Assembly (NCBI GenBank): GCA_032716605.1
Contig: CM064509.1
Coordinates: 48,753,302-48,817,301, forward strand
Source: Paralithodes platypus
Lineage: Eukaryota > Arthropoda > Malacostraca > Decapoda > Lithodidae
Length of the DNA stretch: 64,000 nucleotides
Direction of reading: 5' to 3'
Numbering within the stretch: position 1 is the stretch's first letter; each line of letters starts with the position of its first letter. The notes under the pieces are model-generated. The model was not told the DNA's origin. It searched no databases and saw only the letters and a program-made list of their open reading frames with translations. The position numbers were made by a program, and so were the translations under genes. Of this stretch, positions 10,780 through 22,215 are shown piece by piece.

Positions 10780-13440
10780 CATTTATTGATCACATATGGC
10801 CAAACAATTACCATCAGCATTAAGTAAGTGGCATTGCCTTGGAGATCGGCCCAATATCCTTGACTTATTTCTAACCTCTTATCCTTCTGCTCTCACCGTA
10901 AACCTTCTCTCTCCGTTGGATTTCTCCGATCATAGCCTTACCTCTGTTACCAGTCTTATCTCTCCAGTACGGCAATCCAATCCTCCCAGCCAACGGCGCT
11001 TGTGGCACTTTGGCACTGCCGACTGGTTGGCTCTTCGGCAGTACTTCTTTGATTTCCCATGGAAATATTTTTGTTTCTATGGCCGGGTACCCTCGGAGCG
11101 TGTTGAATGCATCACCGTGGCAATAATCTCAGGCATGGAGGTATACATTTCATATTCTTTTTCTAAGTCTAATACAAACAAATCTTGGTTTACTCACACT
11201 ACTTCTACTGCTGTCCGCAATAAGGAGGAAGCATTCAAACGGCACCGTCGCCTCCAAACTCAAGAATCTCGTGCTTTATGTTTCTGCCCCAAACCCAGCC
11301 AAATCTGTTCTTCAAATTCCCCCAAAAAATGTCATCAATAATGTATGTTCTGAACTGTCTAACTCTAGCTCTTCCCAAGCTTGCTGGCATCTAGCCAAAA
11401 ATATCTCCAACAATTATACTGCCTCGTCTACCTCTCTGATGGCACCACCGAAATATCTTCCTCTGACAAAGCTGAACTTTCCGCTCAAACTTTCACTTAA
11501 AACTTCACCTTGGATGATTTCAGTGCTGTTCCTTCCTCTCCACCCTCCCTCTCTCTTACTTATGCCTAATATCATAATCTCTTCTAAGGATGTACTTTCT
11601 TCCCAGTCTGGGCTTAATACTAAGAAGGTGTGTGGACTGGATGATGTTCCTCCTTTTGAAATAAATAACTGTTCTTCATGCTGACTCCCTGCCCAGGCAA
11701 ACTCTTTTGTCTCGGGCTACTAATGTTTGTCCTGCTTGCTGTAAGTTTGCTCTCATTCAACCTGTTCTAAAGAGTGACCGTTCTCAACCCTTCAACTATC
11801 GTCCAATTGCTCTCATTTCTTGCATCTCTAAAGTTTTTTTAAACTATTCTTAATTCAAAATTTCTAATGCATTTTTCTTCCCATAATTTACTTTCAGATA
11901 GCCAGTATTGTTTCCATAACCCATACTGTACGAGCGATGTACAATGGCCGACAGTAAGTAGGTCACTCGCCAGTACCAGCGCCGTATGATGTCCGTCAGT
12001 AATATTCGGTCCTTGTATCGAGCAGTACCAGGCACCGTGACTTGTAAACACTGCTTTGAGACCTTGGCAACACTTCTCAGAGTGTATCCAAGGTCCGAAT
12101 GGCAGGCTGGCTCAGTTCTCGTCCCGCTTTCGGGGTGAGAGGTTGCGCTCTCTCGCCTTTGAAGCCATTTTGGCCACAATGCCTGGTACTGGAGGTCACA
12201 TTTATAGTAATACCCTCTGGTACAATAAGGGATAAGGGCCACTCTACTGGTGATTTTCATTCTTATCTTACTAGCTCTTGGTCATCCTCCTATTGGGACT
12301 TCGGTGAGATGTTCTCTATAGTACTAGACATATCGATCGAAAGCCTTCAATAGAGTCTGGCACAAATCTCTAATTTCTAAGCTACCCTCTTTCGGTTCCT
12401 ATCCTTATATCTGTGCCTTTATCTCAAATTTCTATTCTAACCATTCCGTAGCTATAGTTGTGGACAGCCATCGCTCACTTCCTCAACTTATCAACTCTGG
12501 TGTTCCTCAGGGTTCTGACTTGTCTCCAATTATCTTTCTAATATTCATTAATGATCTTTTCAACTGTACCTCTAGACCTACCCACTCATATGCTGATGAC
12601 TCTACCTTACACTACTCAACTAGCTCTCCAGAATGAGCCAGCATGCAATCACTCCAAAACTCACATGATAAGCCCATAGGGAGCCTATCTTCTGATCTAT
12701 CGACTATCTCCGACTGGGGCAGAGAAAATCTTGTTACTTTCAATGCTTCCAAAACCCAAGTTCTCCTTCTACCTACCCGTTACCATCCTCCACACAACTT
12801 TACCTTATCCTTCAACAATACACAAATCAACCTTTCATCTTCTCTTGATTTTCTTGGTATTTCTTTTTTCTCCTGACCTTTCTTGGAATGATCATATTAC
12901 CACTCTTGCTAAAGCAGCTTCCCAGAAGTTAGGTATGCTCAACCTGTCTCCATGGGTTCTTCATGCCCGCACTGTATAGGGTCACAGTGCACAAATGTAT
13001 CAAATATTGTTCACATGTGTGATAAGGTTCCACTGATATTATAGTTCTTGAAAGGGTTGAGTCAAAAGCATTTTGTCTCATCAATTCTCTTCGTCTTACT
13101 AATTCCGTACACTCTCTTTCTACACGCCACTATGTTGCATCTCTCTCACTCTTCTCCCGATATTACAACAATCAGTGTTCTTTAGAGCTTTCCCAGTGTA
13201 AACCTCCTCCCTTACAGAGAGTGGGGGACCCCCACCTTTCAACACACTCCCACCCCTTTTCTGTCCCAATCTCTAACCCGAGAGTGAACTACTCGAACTG
13301 CTTCAAGCTCGGTGTGTCCTGACATTTTGACACTAGTATACCTTGAATTTGGCTCTCTGTCACTCTTTCACGTTTGGGGGAGACATTCGTTACAAGCAAT
13401 TTTGCCCTTTGTCTCCTTTACTCACATAGAGAAAACAAAA
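10780..13440 (+). pseudogene. LINE-A degraded long copy
   Basis: Homology to other LINE-A copies begins in the APE endonuclease C-terminal part ([13 protein letters not shown] then SDH at about 10835-10935). It runs through the linker (FAASKPAK-type region around 11270), the RT (ISKAF near 12335, VPQGS-like near 12505, SYADDSTLHYS near 12585-12620) and the 3' UTR ending near 13430. Many stops and frameshifts are present, so no functional protein can be made. A TTAA element interrupts the RT at 11920-12231. LINE-A endonuclease nicks DNA and the RT primes reverse transcription at the nick. This copy keeps only relics of both. Confidence 0.85.
11920..12231. mobile_element. TTAA-type MITE inside LINE-A RT
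   Basis: 312 bp that split the RT codons F-L-K-G, compared with uninterrupted copies at 33195 and 41840. Flanks are ATAA on both sides (11916-11919 and 12232-12235), apparently a TTAA-type duplication. The ends CCCATACTGTACGAGCG and, inverted, CCCTTATTGTACCAGAG form an imperfect terminal inverted repeat. The left end resembles the 43346 element and the 42-bp minisatellite unit. Confidence 0.65.
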
Positions 13441-13544
13441 GAAGAAAACAAAAAAAAACTTGGCCGTGCAACGAAAATATAGTTGTTGGAGTAATTGGGC
13501 GGTCATTTGACTTCAAATCTGAAAACAAATAATTCTACCTTTAC

Positions 13545-14015
13545 ATAACTCGTTAACCATACCCCTTTTGGAATACCGTGTGTAAATTTGGTCCCCTTAC
13601 CATTGAAAGATATTGATAACTTGAAGACAATTCAGGGAAGGGTTACAGAAACAATACCAAAGCTGAATAATATATAAACCATATGAGGAGCGTCCCAATA
13701 ATTTGAATCTATTTAGTCGTGCAAAGCGCAGAATGAGGGGTGATTTAATGGAGGTGTATATAATCATAAAAGGCCATGGTAGTCCAGATGTTTACAAGCT
13801 ACTTCACCGTTAATCAAGCTAATTAGACAAGAGGAAATGGCTCCAAAATTGTTGGAAAACAATTAATGCAGATCAAGCAAAGCATTTTTGTTTGTCAACC
13901 GCATTGTGCACATCTGAAATAAGATATCTCGTGACGTAATAAATAGTGAGACTGTAGCAGCCTTCAAGGCACGCTTATATTTATCTGTGCAAACTAACCC
14001 TCACCTAGTACATTT
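13545..14015 (+). pseudogene. CR1-like LINE 3' fragment
   Basis: Plus-strand frames, with stops, give the CR1-type post-RT pattern: LVPLPLKDIDNLKTIQGRV, then NLNLFSRAKRRMRGDLMEV after frame correction, then an IIKG block and FVNRIVHI. It sits immediately after the LINE-A copy and is separate from it. Confidence 0.65.
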
Positions 14016-14019
14016 TTAT

Positions 14020-15236
14020 AGCCGAGTAAGCCCAAGGTAAATGAGTCGTGCATGTGCTTCCTTTCCTTTTGCATAAAATCAAGCAGCCTCGTTAGGACTA
14101 GTTTGTCTATTGCTGCTCGCATTCCTTCGCATCCAATGTCAACTGCGCTCGATTGGCTACCTCACCAATATGACGAAGAAACCTCCTCCTAATAGGACTT
14201 GTGTACGGTGATCCCGTGTCAAGCTCAAGAGTCCTCAGAGGAGCCACAACTTTTTTTAACTTTCATCTTTTTTCTTCGAATCATGAGGTCATCGTTTGAT
14301 TACCAGAATAATGAACTAACTTACTCCTAGTATAACTTCTGAGAGGTTTACTAGTCTAGTTATCAGGCTAATATACCGATAATTTTCAGGACACTAAAGA
14401 TCTTCCAATATCCATTATTTATTAACGATTCATGTTAAGAATGGTGCCACTTCATCAAGCATTTCGCTTCTGGCTCAATTGACATGACATTATTTGTTTT
14501 AACCTCCTTTTAGGATATACTTAATTTTGTTGTGGATAATAACAATCATAAAGGAATCCTAGACTGCATTTTACAGGTATTATTTCATTGTATTTACTGA
14601 GGCAAAGGAGCTATATAATGTTTTGCCGATTTTGGCATAAGACTTGAGGTAGATATACAGTATATATAGAGAGAGAGATATACAATAAATAGGAAATACA
14701 ATAGAAATGGGATAAAACTATAAGAGGAGAGAAATAAGGCGAGAGTATAGCGAGAGCCGGAAGTGGTGGACTATTTCCGGGTTGTGTAAAAGATGGGGGG
14801 GAGCTGTGGTACGGTTGAATACCTACACCCTGTGTATCCAGACAATTCATCCAAATAAGAAGAAAGACATTAAATACAAAACACGACAAATGAGAAGAAA
14901 CAACAAAATAGATGCTTATGAAGAAGAGCGTAGACACGAGGAGTATGAAGAGTAAGTGAGAACAGAAGGGAACAGGAGAACATAGAAAGGTTGGGGAAGA
15001 TAAATTGAAAACAAAAAACAATAAAATGAAGAGAGATGAACGGACACAGATTGAAGTGCGATAAGCGAGAGCCGGAAGAGTATGCTATATCCGGTGTGTG
15101 TGTGTGTTTGTGTGTGTGTCGAGGTAACATACTGTAGGTGGCGGTACTCGTTATCCGGATGCCTCACTTGCAGAACCCAGCCAAGTTGGGACATTCATTT
15201 GGAAGGGTAAGGTAATGCTTTGTGCATGCCGGGCGT
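14020..15236. other. unannotated stretch with (TG)n
   Basis: No coding or known repeat signal. The string GCGAGAGCCGGAAG occurs twice (near 14750 and 15065), which hints at an internal duplication. A (TG)n run lies at about 15098-15119 and an (AT)n run at 15238-15258. Confidence 0.4.
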
Positions 15237-15470
15237 ATATATATATATATATATATATTTTATATTCGGCCAGCAACCCCTTCTCTGTCTCCTCCTACTT
15301 TCGCTATCCTTGTTTCCAAGCCAAAGATGGATGTTTTGCATATGTACACACTAAATTTACTTGCTCTTGTGTTCCCAACTTAGACTTCTCTGAATTCTTA
15401 GCTCTCTGGCTCAAACATTCCTGTCACTCTCAAGCTAAATACTTGCTGTCTATCTCTCCCCTAATATATA

Positions 15471-15474
<4 letters not shown>

Positions 15475-15531
<57 letters not shown>
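15475..15531. repeat. (AT)n microsatellite
   Basis: Almost pure AT repeat, about 57 bp, inside LINE-A. Similar tracts lie at 19896-19935, 39658-39710, 51803-51861 and 53588-53636. Confidence 0.95.
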
Positions 15532-15532
<1 letters not shown>

Positions 15533-17351
15533 ACTTCCCCAAATTCTTCGACTATCGAAATTCTAGAGTGGAGAATATCCTATCAACCTCTTCTTTCTCA
15601 GAAATCTTCATTTCAGGACATTTCAATGTTTACCATCGCCAATAGCTCTCTTCTCATATCACAGACCAACCTCATAAACAAGCCTACATCTTCTCTATCA
15701 TAAATTACTTGGAGCAGTTAGTTCAGCTACCCTACTCGTATCCCTGACCATCTTGGAGATCGGCCCAATATCCTTGACATATTTCTAACCTCTAATCCTT
15801 CTGCTTATACTGTGAGTCTTGTTCTCTCCGTTGGGCTTTTCCGACCATAACCTTATCTCAGGTATACCTGTCCTATCCCTCTAGTATGGCCATCCGATCC
15901 TCCTAGCCGGCGGCGCTTGCATCACATTAGCGCTGCTGATTGGAAGGATCTTGGGCAGTACATTTTCCAATTGAATAATTTATGTGTCTGTGGCCGAGGA
16001 CCTCTGGAGTGTGTGCTTAACGCATTACCGAGGTAATCATCTCGAGCATGGAGGCATGCATTCCATGTTCTTTCTCTCAGTCTAATTTAAAACAATCTTG
16101 GTTTACTCACGCTTGTTCTAGCGCTGTCCGCATAAAGGAGCAAGCATTAAAACTGTACCATCGCCTTCAAACTCAAGACTCTCGTACTCTCTATGTTTCT
16201 GCCCGGAATCAAGGCAAAGTTGTTCTTAGACTCGCCAAAAACTCTTTCATCAATAACACTTGCTTTGAATTTTTCAACTCCAGCTCTCCTCAAGCTTTTT
16301 GGCATCTAGCCATAAACCTCTCCAACAATTTTACTTCCTCGTCATTCCTTCCTCTTTTTCACTCTGACGGCACCACCATCAATTCTTTCCCTGACAAAGC
16401 TGAACTCTTTTTGACCTTTCGCTTAAAACTCCACCTTGGATGATTCTGGCGCTTTTCCTCCTTCTCCACCCCCTCTCTGTAACTTATGGCTAATATCTTA
16501 ATATCTTATATGCATGTACTTTCTGCCCTCCCTGAGATTAATACTAAGAAGGCGTACGGACCATATTCTGTTATTTCTGTTGTACTGAAAAATAGTTCTT
16601 CCGTGGTGACTAGCAACACTCTTCCGCCTCTGTCTTTCCTCTAACATCTTGCCTTCTTGCTGGTAGTTTGCTCTCATTCAACCTGTGTCAAAGAAGGGTG
16701 ACTGCTCTCGACCTCCAACTATCACCCGATTGCTCTCATTTCTTGCATCACAAAGTTTTTTAATCTATTCTTAATTCAAAATTTCTTCTGCATTTGTCTT
16801 CCCATAATTTACTTTCAGATTGCCTGTATACTTTCATTAAGGGGCGCTCTACCGGTGATATTCTTTCTCATTTTACTAACTCTTAGTCATTCTCCTTTCG
16901 GAACTTCGGGGAGACCTTTTCTATTGTGCTAGACATATCGAAAGCCTTCGATAGTCTGGCACGAATCCATGATTTCTAAACTACCCTCCTTCGTTTTCTA
17001 TCCCTGCACCTGTGTCTTTATTACTAATTTCTTTTCTTGACAGTTCCATAACTCCAGTTGTCGATGGCCATCATTCACTTCCTCAATCTATCAACTTTGG
17101 TGTTCCTCAGTGTTATGTCCTGATTCTAGTCCTCTTTCTAATATTCATTAATGATCTTCTCAACTTACTTCTAGACCTATCCATTCATATGCTGATGACT
17201 CTACCTTGCACTATCCAACTCTTTTTCTATAACGTCCTAGCATGTGATGAGGCCATAGCACGCCTATCGTCTGATCTATTAACTATTTTCGATTGAGCAG
17301 AGCAGATCTTGTTACTTTCCATACTTCGAAAACCCAATGTCTCCATTTATC

Positions 17352-17478
17352 TTTAATTTTTATTTTTATTGTTTCTATGTGGAGGAGTGAGACAAAAGGC
17401 AAAACTGGCTGTGATGAGTGCCTCCCCCAGAGTTGAAAGTGACAGGGCCAAAATTAAGGAATGTTTGAGCCAAAAGTT
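17352..17478 (-). mobile_element. inverted LINE-A 3' UTR piece inside another LINE-A copy
   Basis: The minus strand carries the LINE-A 3' end landmarks (CCCTGTCACTTTCAACTCTG, GGGGGAGGCACTCATC, TTTTGTCTCACTCC). On either side the host LINE-A reads forward (ACTTTCC...AAAACCCAATGTCTCC before, GTTAGGTTTTCTCGACC after), so this is a nested insertion or local inversion. Confidence 0.7.
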
Positions 17479-17745
17479 AGGTTTTCTCGACCAATTTTGT
17501 GAGTTCTTCACTTCCACACAGCTTCTTGCTCTGTTGAGGGATGCAGTGTGTCCATGTATCGAGTAGTGTTCACTTGTGTGGGGAGGTTCCACCTATACCA
17601 CACTTTTCGAAAGGGTAGAGTCAAAGCATTTCGTCTCGACAACTCACTTACTAATTCCCTACCGGCCTTTCAACACACTTCCACCCCTCTTCTGCCTAAT
17701 TCTCTAACTCAATAGTACACCGCTTTTAACAGTCTGTCTTCTAGT

Positions 17746-18204
17746 CAACATGTGTGTGTGTTGTCAGTTTGTATGTAGGTATGAGGGTTGTCAAATATCG
17801 GAACAAAGATCCAGCTCCGGAGTTCATCTCGGCATGAGATTAGCTTTATAAATCGAACCAATCACAATTAATGAGATCCATCTACTTTAGCAGCTGCTAC
17901 CCATCACTGTCCCATTCTCCTCTTTGTTTAGATGTTTTTTCTTGCTTTGTTTTGTGACAAGCTCCAGCCTTCTATTAGCTGTCGTTTACCATTCCTAACA
18001 TTATAGTTTCACGTTTTATTCTATATCAAATATTAGTCTTTCATATTTTACAATATTGCATTTCATAACAATGCTTAAAGCAATATAGAATGAGGTATTT
18101 ATTGGATATTGTTTATTTTATTTTACATTAATTCCAATATGTTTATCAATTTGATTTTCATTGAATTCTTAATTATATTCCTAATATTTATAATATCTCA
18201 ACCT
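17746..18204. other. unannotated AT-rich stretch
   Basis: Nothing recognised; a (CT)n run follows at about 18205-18242. Confidence 0.4.
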
Positions 18205-18366
18205 TTTCTCTCCCTCTCTCTCTCTCTCTCTCACTCTCTCTCTTAAAGTCTAGACTCATACCACAGAGAAATAGGGAAGGAGTAAGTAATAACCAATGAT
18301 AGAACAATGTGGTAGTAACGAACACTGCTTCCAGTTGAAGAGAGCAACCCGAGGGAAACAGAAAAA

Positions 18367-18398
<32 letters not shown>

Positions 18399-18434
18399 AG
18401 ACATCAGTAGGGGGCCGAGGGCACCGCAATTTCC

Positions 18435-18900
18435 ATAACAAGAGGAAGAATAGATATAGAGCTGCGTCATACGCCATGTTTATTACTCGAATGTTCGGCA
18501 TCAACAAGGTGCCATCTTCAGGTTATACAGACTGATCCTAAAAATATACAAAATAAGTATTATACTATTGGAAAGAAAATGGATCTAATGTAATACATTT
18601 TATCACTTAATAAGCTGAAATATACCTAGTGAAAAAGCTCCCAAATACATACAAAACAACATTAATCATAACCCACTGGCCTCAAACTCCATCCTGTAAA
18701 CAATGAACACCAAACAAAAAAGCAAAAATTCTCTGATAATTGATAAGCACACAATCACAAAAATACAAAAAACATCCATGTACAGTACCTCAAAAACCTA
18801 AGCACATCGAAAGAGATCCACACCCCATGATAGCTAAGGGACAACTAAACTAACCCAACTCAACCAAACACAACTGTTCATACAACCAATCCCCAAGTTT
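18435..18900. repeat. Penelope-like inverted arm, left
   Basis: Reverse complement of 19433-19898. Outer end ATAACAAGAGGAAG; inner end CAATCCCCAAGTTT. Confidence 0.85.
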
Positions 18901-18918
18901 CAATCCAATGTTCCTAAA

Positions 18919-19395
18919 TTGATAAAATACATTAAAATCCCCTTTTACGGTAAAGTAAGTTATCAGTACAGAACATACATATCAAAATTGTTGAGTACTA
19001 GTTTCCCCGCGGTTAATTTTAGAATTATATTCACGAATGAGTTTACCAAAAGAAATTTCTTCTCATTTAAAGATCGAGTGCCTGACCAATTGTGCTCGAA
19101 CATCGTATATAAATTTACTTGTCCTGGTTGTCAGACCAGGTATATAGGATGTTCTGGACGTGCCTTTAAAGTGCGAATGTTCGAGCATATTGGTAAAAGT
19201 CATCGATCAGGTAAATTTTTGCAAAAAAAATCTTTTTCGGCCATTCGTAATCATGCTAGAGAACAAACCCATCCCTACACTCGTGAGGATTTTCAAATAG
19301 TTGCCAAGTTTCGGAGCCACTATGAAGCACTTATTGGTGAAAAATTACTAATAAAAAAGATCAATCCTGAACTTAACGTTTCACACAATTCATAA
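18919..19395 (+). CDS. GIY-YIG endonuclease domain of a Penelope-like element
   Basis: Open frame of 158 codons that matches the C-terminal endonuclease of Penelope-like retroelements. It shows FSFKDRVPDQL (residues 48-58), NIVYKFTCPGC (61-71), RYIG (74-77), a basic stretch with R81 and R86, EH at 89-90, then a TREDF block and a final EKLLIKKINPELN. In the family the first Y-K-F-x-C and the Y-I-G form the GIY-YIG core, and the paired cysteines are specific to Penelope-type enzymes. The enzyme nicks target DNA for reverse transcription. The upstream RT is missing, so this start codon is arbitrary and the frame is a truncated relic that happens to be intact. Confidence 0.85.
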   Translation: MIKYIKIPFYGKVSYQYRTYISKLLSTSFPAVNFRIIFTNEFTKRNFFSFKDRVPDQLCSNIVYKFTCPGCQTRYIGCSGRAFKVRMFEHIGKSHRSGKFLQKKSFSAIRNHAREQTHPYTREDFQIVAKFRSHYEALIGEKLLIKKINPELNVSHNS

Positions 19396-19432
19396 TGTTT
19401 TATTTTATATCATTCTCTGCAATTAGTGTCCG

Positions 19433-19893
19433 AAACTTAGGGATTGGTTGTATGAACAGTAGTGTTTGGTTGAGTTGGGTTAGTTTAGTTGTCCCTTAGC
19501 TATCATGGGGTGTGGTCTCTTTCGATGTGCTTAGGTTTTTGAGGTACTGTACATGGGTCTTTTTTGTATTTTTGTGATTGTGTGCTTATCAATTATCAGA
19601 GAATTTTGTCTTTTTTGTTTGGTGTTCATTGTTTACAGGATGGAGTTTGAGGCCAGTGGGTTATGATTAATGTTGTTTTGTATGTATTTGGGAGCTTTTT
19701 CACTAGGTATATTTCAGCTTATTAAGTGATAAAATGTATTACATTAGATCCATTTTCTTTCCAATAGTATAATACTTATTTTGTATATTTTTAGGATCAG
19801 TCTGTATAACCTGAAGATGGCACCTTGTTGATGCCGAAAATTCGAGTAATAAACATGGCGTATGGCGCAGCTCTATATCTATTCTTCCTCTTG

Positions 19894-19898
<5 letters not shown>
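19433..19898. repeat. Penelope-like inverted arm, right
   Basis: Reverse complement of 18435-18900. Contains TAACCTGAAGATGGCACC followed by GATGCCGAAAATTCG, the terminal motif typical of these elements. Confidence 0.85.
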
Positions 19899-19942
<44 letters not shown>

Positions 19943-20044
19943 TACTACAGGTGAAGGTTTGCATGCAATTACCTTTCCATTTCTAACTTTCTATAAATTC
20001 CTTCAGGCGGTTTCCAAGATCTGCAAGGTTATTCACTTCCAACT

Positions 20045-20145
20045 TTTTAGCTCGATCGTCCCTTGATGTTGGCCCTGTCACTCTTTCAAATCTGGGGGAG
20101 GCACTCGCTGCAGGCAGTTATGCCTTTTGTCTCCCTCATTCATCT
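20045..20145 (+). mobile_element. LINE-A 3' UTR stub
   Basis: Only the terminal part is present: TTAGCTCGATCGTCCCTTGATG, GGCCCTGTCACTCTTTCAA, GGGGGAGGCACTCGCTGCAG, CCTTTTGTCTCCCTCATTC. It is strongly 5' truncated. Confidence 0.8.
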
Positions 20146-20344
20146 ACGGTAATTGCCGGAGGGACGGAGGGTGGGAAGAGAGCCTTCTTCTTTGCTATCC
20201 TTTCCTTCCACTGCCCCTTACTTTAGGGTTAGCTATCTTGCTGGGATCGTAAGGTCTGTGTGGTCAGTGTATCTTTGTAAATCTCTCTCTCTCTCGATGA
20301 AGCTCTATATTCAATCGGCTTTCAAACAATTTTCAACGTTTATC

Positions 20345-20482
20345 ATCGTCTTGGTGGTGTAATGGTTAGAGTGTTAAACAATCTGTGTGATAACCCAGGT
20401 TCGAATCCCGGTGGATCACATGATATATGCTTTCATTAATTTCATTGAAGGTGTTTGGTGTTGAGATTAAATTGATAACAAA
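20345..20482 (+). mobile_element. tRNA-derived SINE
   Basis: A pol III type II promoter is visible: A box TGGTGTAATGGT at 20355-20366 and B box GGTTCGAATCC at 20398-20408. A non-tRNA body (GTGGATCACATGATATATGC...GGTGTTTGGTG) and a short A/T-rich tail follow. The cloverleaf is not convincing as a working tRNA. A 5'-truncated copy of the same body sits at 4889-4963, which supports a mobile SINE. Confidence 0.7.
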
Positions 20483-20485
20483 TGT

Positions 20486-21132
20486 ATTATATATTAATTG
20501 TCGTTCTTATTTTTCCAGTGGTTCAGTACCCTGTTTGTCCTTTTGACATTTTGGTAACTCTTTGATCCTATGTTATTAATTATGTGTCTTTAATTTAATC
20601 CATTTCTATCCTTTTTTGTCTATTTCTTATCACCTTTAATACATTTCAAATTTAATGTTTCGTACTTATGTCCTTTATCAGCCACCAGCGACTGTCACTT
20701 GCTTGTACTAACATGAAAGTCTTACTTTCCGAATAGTATTTTCCTAATCTTCACTATTATCATTATCTACTCTTTCTTCTCACTTAATATTTCTTCGAAT
20801 ATTTCTCGAGTATGTATGTAATTTTGCTGTATTCTATGTTAAGCTATATCAGATTTGGAGGTTTCTTATGCTCATGATTGTTTTTTAACAAGATTAAATG
20901 TAACTTTCATTTCTGACCCTTCTCTCATAATCTATCCTTTCCAAACCAGTTAGATCTTACTCAGTGTCGACTTTGGTTTGTATACGCAAATGTTTGATAA
21001 TATTTACAGTGTCACTATAGTTAATCAGCTACTAGTAACTCAATGGAAAACACAGGATTTAGACACTAGTAAACCGGCCTATCCTACTGTACACTACAGT
21101 ACTGTATATAGTATAAGCAACCTAACTTATAA
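20486..21132. other. unannotated AT-rich stretch
   Basis: No coding, RNA or repeat signal recognised. Confidence 0.4.
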
Positions 21133-21158
21133 CTAACCTAACCTAACCTAACCTAACC
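21133..21158. repeat. interstitial arthropod telomere-type repeat
   Basis: About five head-to-tail copies of CCTAA (TTAGG on the other strand), the canonical arthropod telomere unit, inside non-telomeric sequence. Confidence 0.8.
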
Positions 21159-21336
21159 ATTTGTAACCCAGCATGAACTGTAAACTGTTATGATTTCAAC
21201 AAACCTATTATTAGAGTCGCTATTGGGTAACTAACTCGTTTGGTGAATTATTATGCATGGCATAATCTTGAAACAATAAAATTGTCTCTTGTATCGGCCT
21301 TGGGAAATCTGATCATTATTTTATGGCGACAAGAAA

Positions 21337-22166
21337 TATATTGAGTGTTAACCCCTACTGTACTGGCGACGTCTATTATATATTGAGTGTTAACCCCTAC
21401 TGTACTGGCGACGTCTATTATATTGAGTGTTAACCCCTACTGTACTGGCGACGTCTATTATATATTGAGTGTTAACCCCTACTGTACTGGCGACGTCTAT
21501 TATATATTGAGTGTTAACCCCTACTGTACTGGCGACGTCTATTATATATTGAGTGTTAACCCCTACTGTACTGGCGACGTCTATTATATATTGAGTGTTA
21601 ACCCCTAATGTACTGGCGACGTCTATTATATTGAGTGTTAACCCCTACTGTACTGGCGACGTCTATTATATATTGAGTGTTAACCCCTACTTTACTGGCT
21701 ACGTCTATTATATTGAGTGTTAACCCCTACTGTACTGGCGACGTCTATTATATATTGAGTGTTAACCCCTACTGTACTGGCGACGTCTATTATATATTGA
21801 GTGTTAACCCCTACTGTACTGGCGACGTCTATTATATATTGAGTGTTAACCCCTACTGTACTGGCGACGTCTATTATATATTGAGTGTTAACCCCTACTG
21901 TACTGGCGACGTCTATTATATATTGAGTGTTAACCCCTACTGTACTGGCGACGTCTATTATATATTGAGTGTTAACCCCTACTGTACTGGCGACGTCTAT
22001 TATATATTGAGTGTTAACCCCTACTGTACTGGCGACGTCTATTATATATTGAGTGTTAACCCCTACTGTACTGGCGACGTCTATTATATTGAGTGTTAAC
22101 CCCTACTGTACTGGCGACGTCTATTATATATTGAATGTTAACCCCTACTGTACTGGCGACGTCTAT
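21337..22166 (+). repeat. 42-bp minisatellite derived from a TTAA-element end
   Basis: About 20 head-to-tail units of mostly 42 bp, with some 38-bp units lacking one TATA step. Each unit contains TTAACCCCTACTGTACTGG then CGACGTCTATTATATATTGAG. Units are nearly identical. Since 42 is a multiple of three, open frames run through it, but these are repeat artefacts. The unit resembles the terminal repeat of the TTAA element at 43346-43552, and the DNA after the last unit (22160-22210) resembles that element's interior. Confidence 0.9.
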
Positions 22167-22215
22167 TTAATTTGATTCTAGTTATATGTAGTGTTATGCT
22201 AAGTTTATAAGAAAA
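22167..22215 (+). mobile_element. interior remnant of a TTAA-type MITE
   Basis: TTTAATTTGATTCTAG then TTATATGTAG aligns with the element at 43346 just inside its left end (TTTATTTTGAATCTAG, CTATATTTAG). It joins the minisatellite without a gap. Confidence 0.5.

Larger units (their letters stand above)
15262..17745 (+). pseudogene. LINE-A degraded long copy with internal rearrangement
   Basis: Begins in the endonuclease domain (SVSSYF then KDGCFAYVHTKFTCS near 15285-15375) and continues through EN, linker and RT (LDISKAFD-like near 16930, YADDST-like near 17195). It ends in the C-terminal block near 17700. An (AT)n tract replaces part of the EN at 15475-15530. An inverted 3' UTR piece is embedded at 17352-17478. 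Multiple stops make it non-functional. Confidence 0.8.
18435..19898 (+). mobile_element. Penelope-like element with 466-bp inverted arms
   Basis: Two arms, 18435-18900 and 19433-19898, are inverted copies of each other with very few differences by eye. They flank a complete GIY-YIG endonuclease frame. Inverted or partially tandem terminal repeats (pLTRs) around a reverse transcriptase-GIY-YIG ORF are the hallmark of Penelope-like elements. Here the RT half is absent, so the copy is 5' truncated. The arms carry a CTGAAGA...GCCGAAAA motif on the plus strand near 19808-19843. Simple (TA)n sequence borders both outer ends (18383-18398 and 19896-19935). The close similarity of the arms suggests a fairly recent insertion. 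Confidence 0.85.

Noticed and set aside
20345..20420. Functional tRNA gene
   Set aside because: A and B boxes are good but the arms do not pair into a convincing cloverleaf, and a truncated copy with the same non-tRNA body exists at 4889-4963, so a SINE is likelier.
21387..22099. Repeat protein encoded by the 42-bp array
   Set aside because: Periodicity artefact of the minisatellite; the frame breaks wherever a 38-bp unit occurs.
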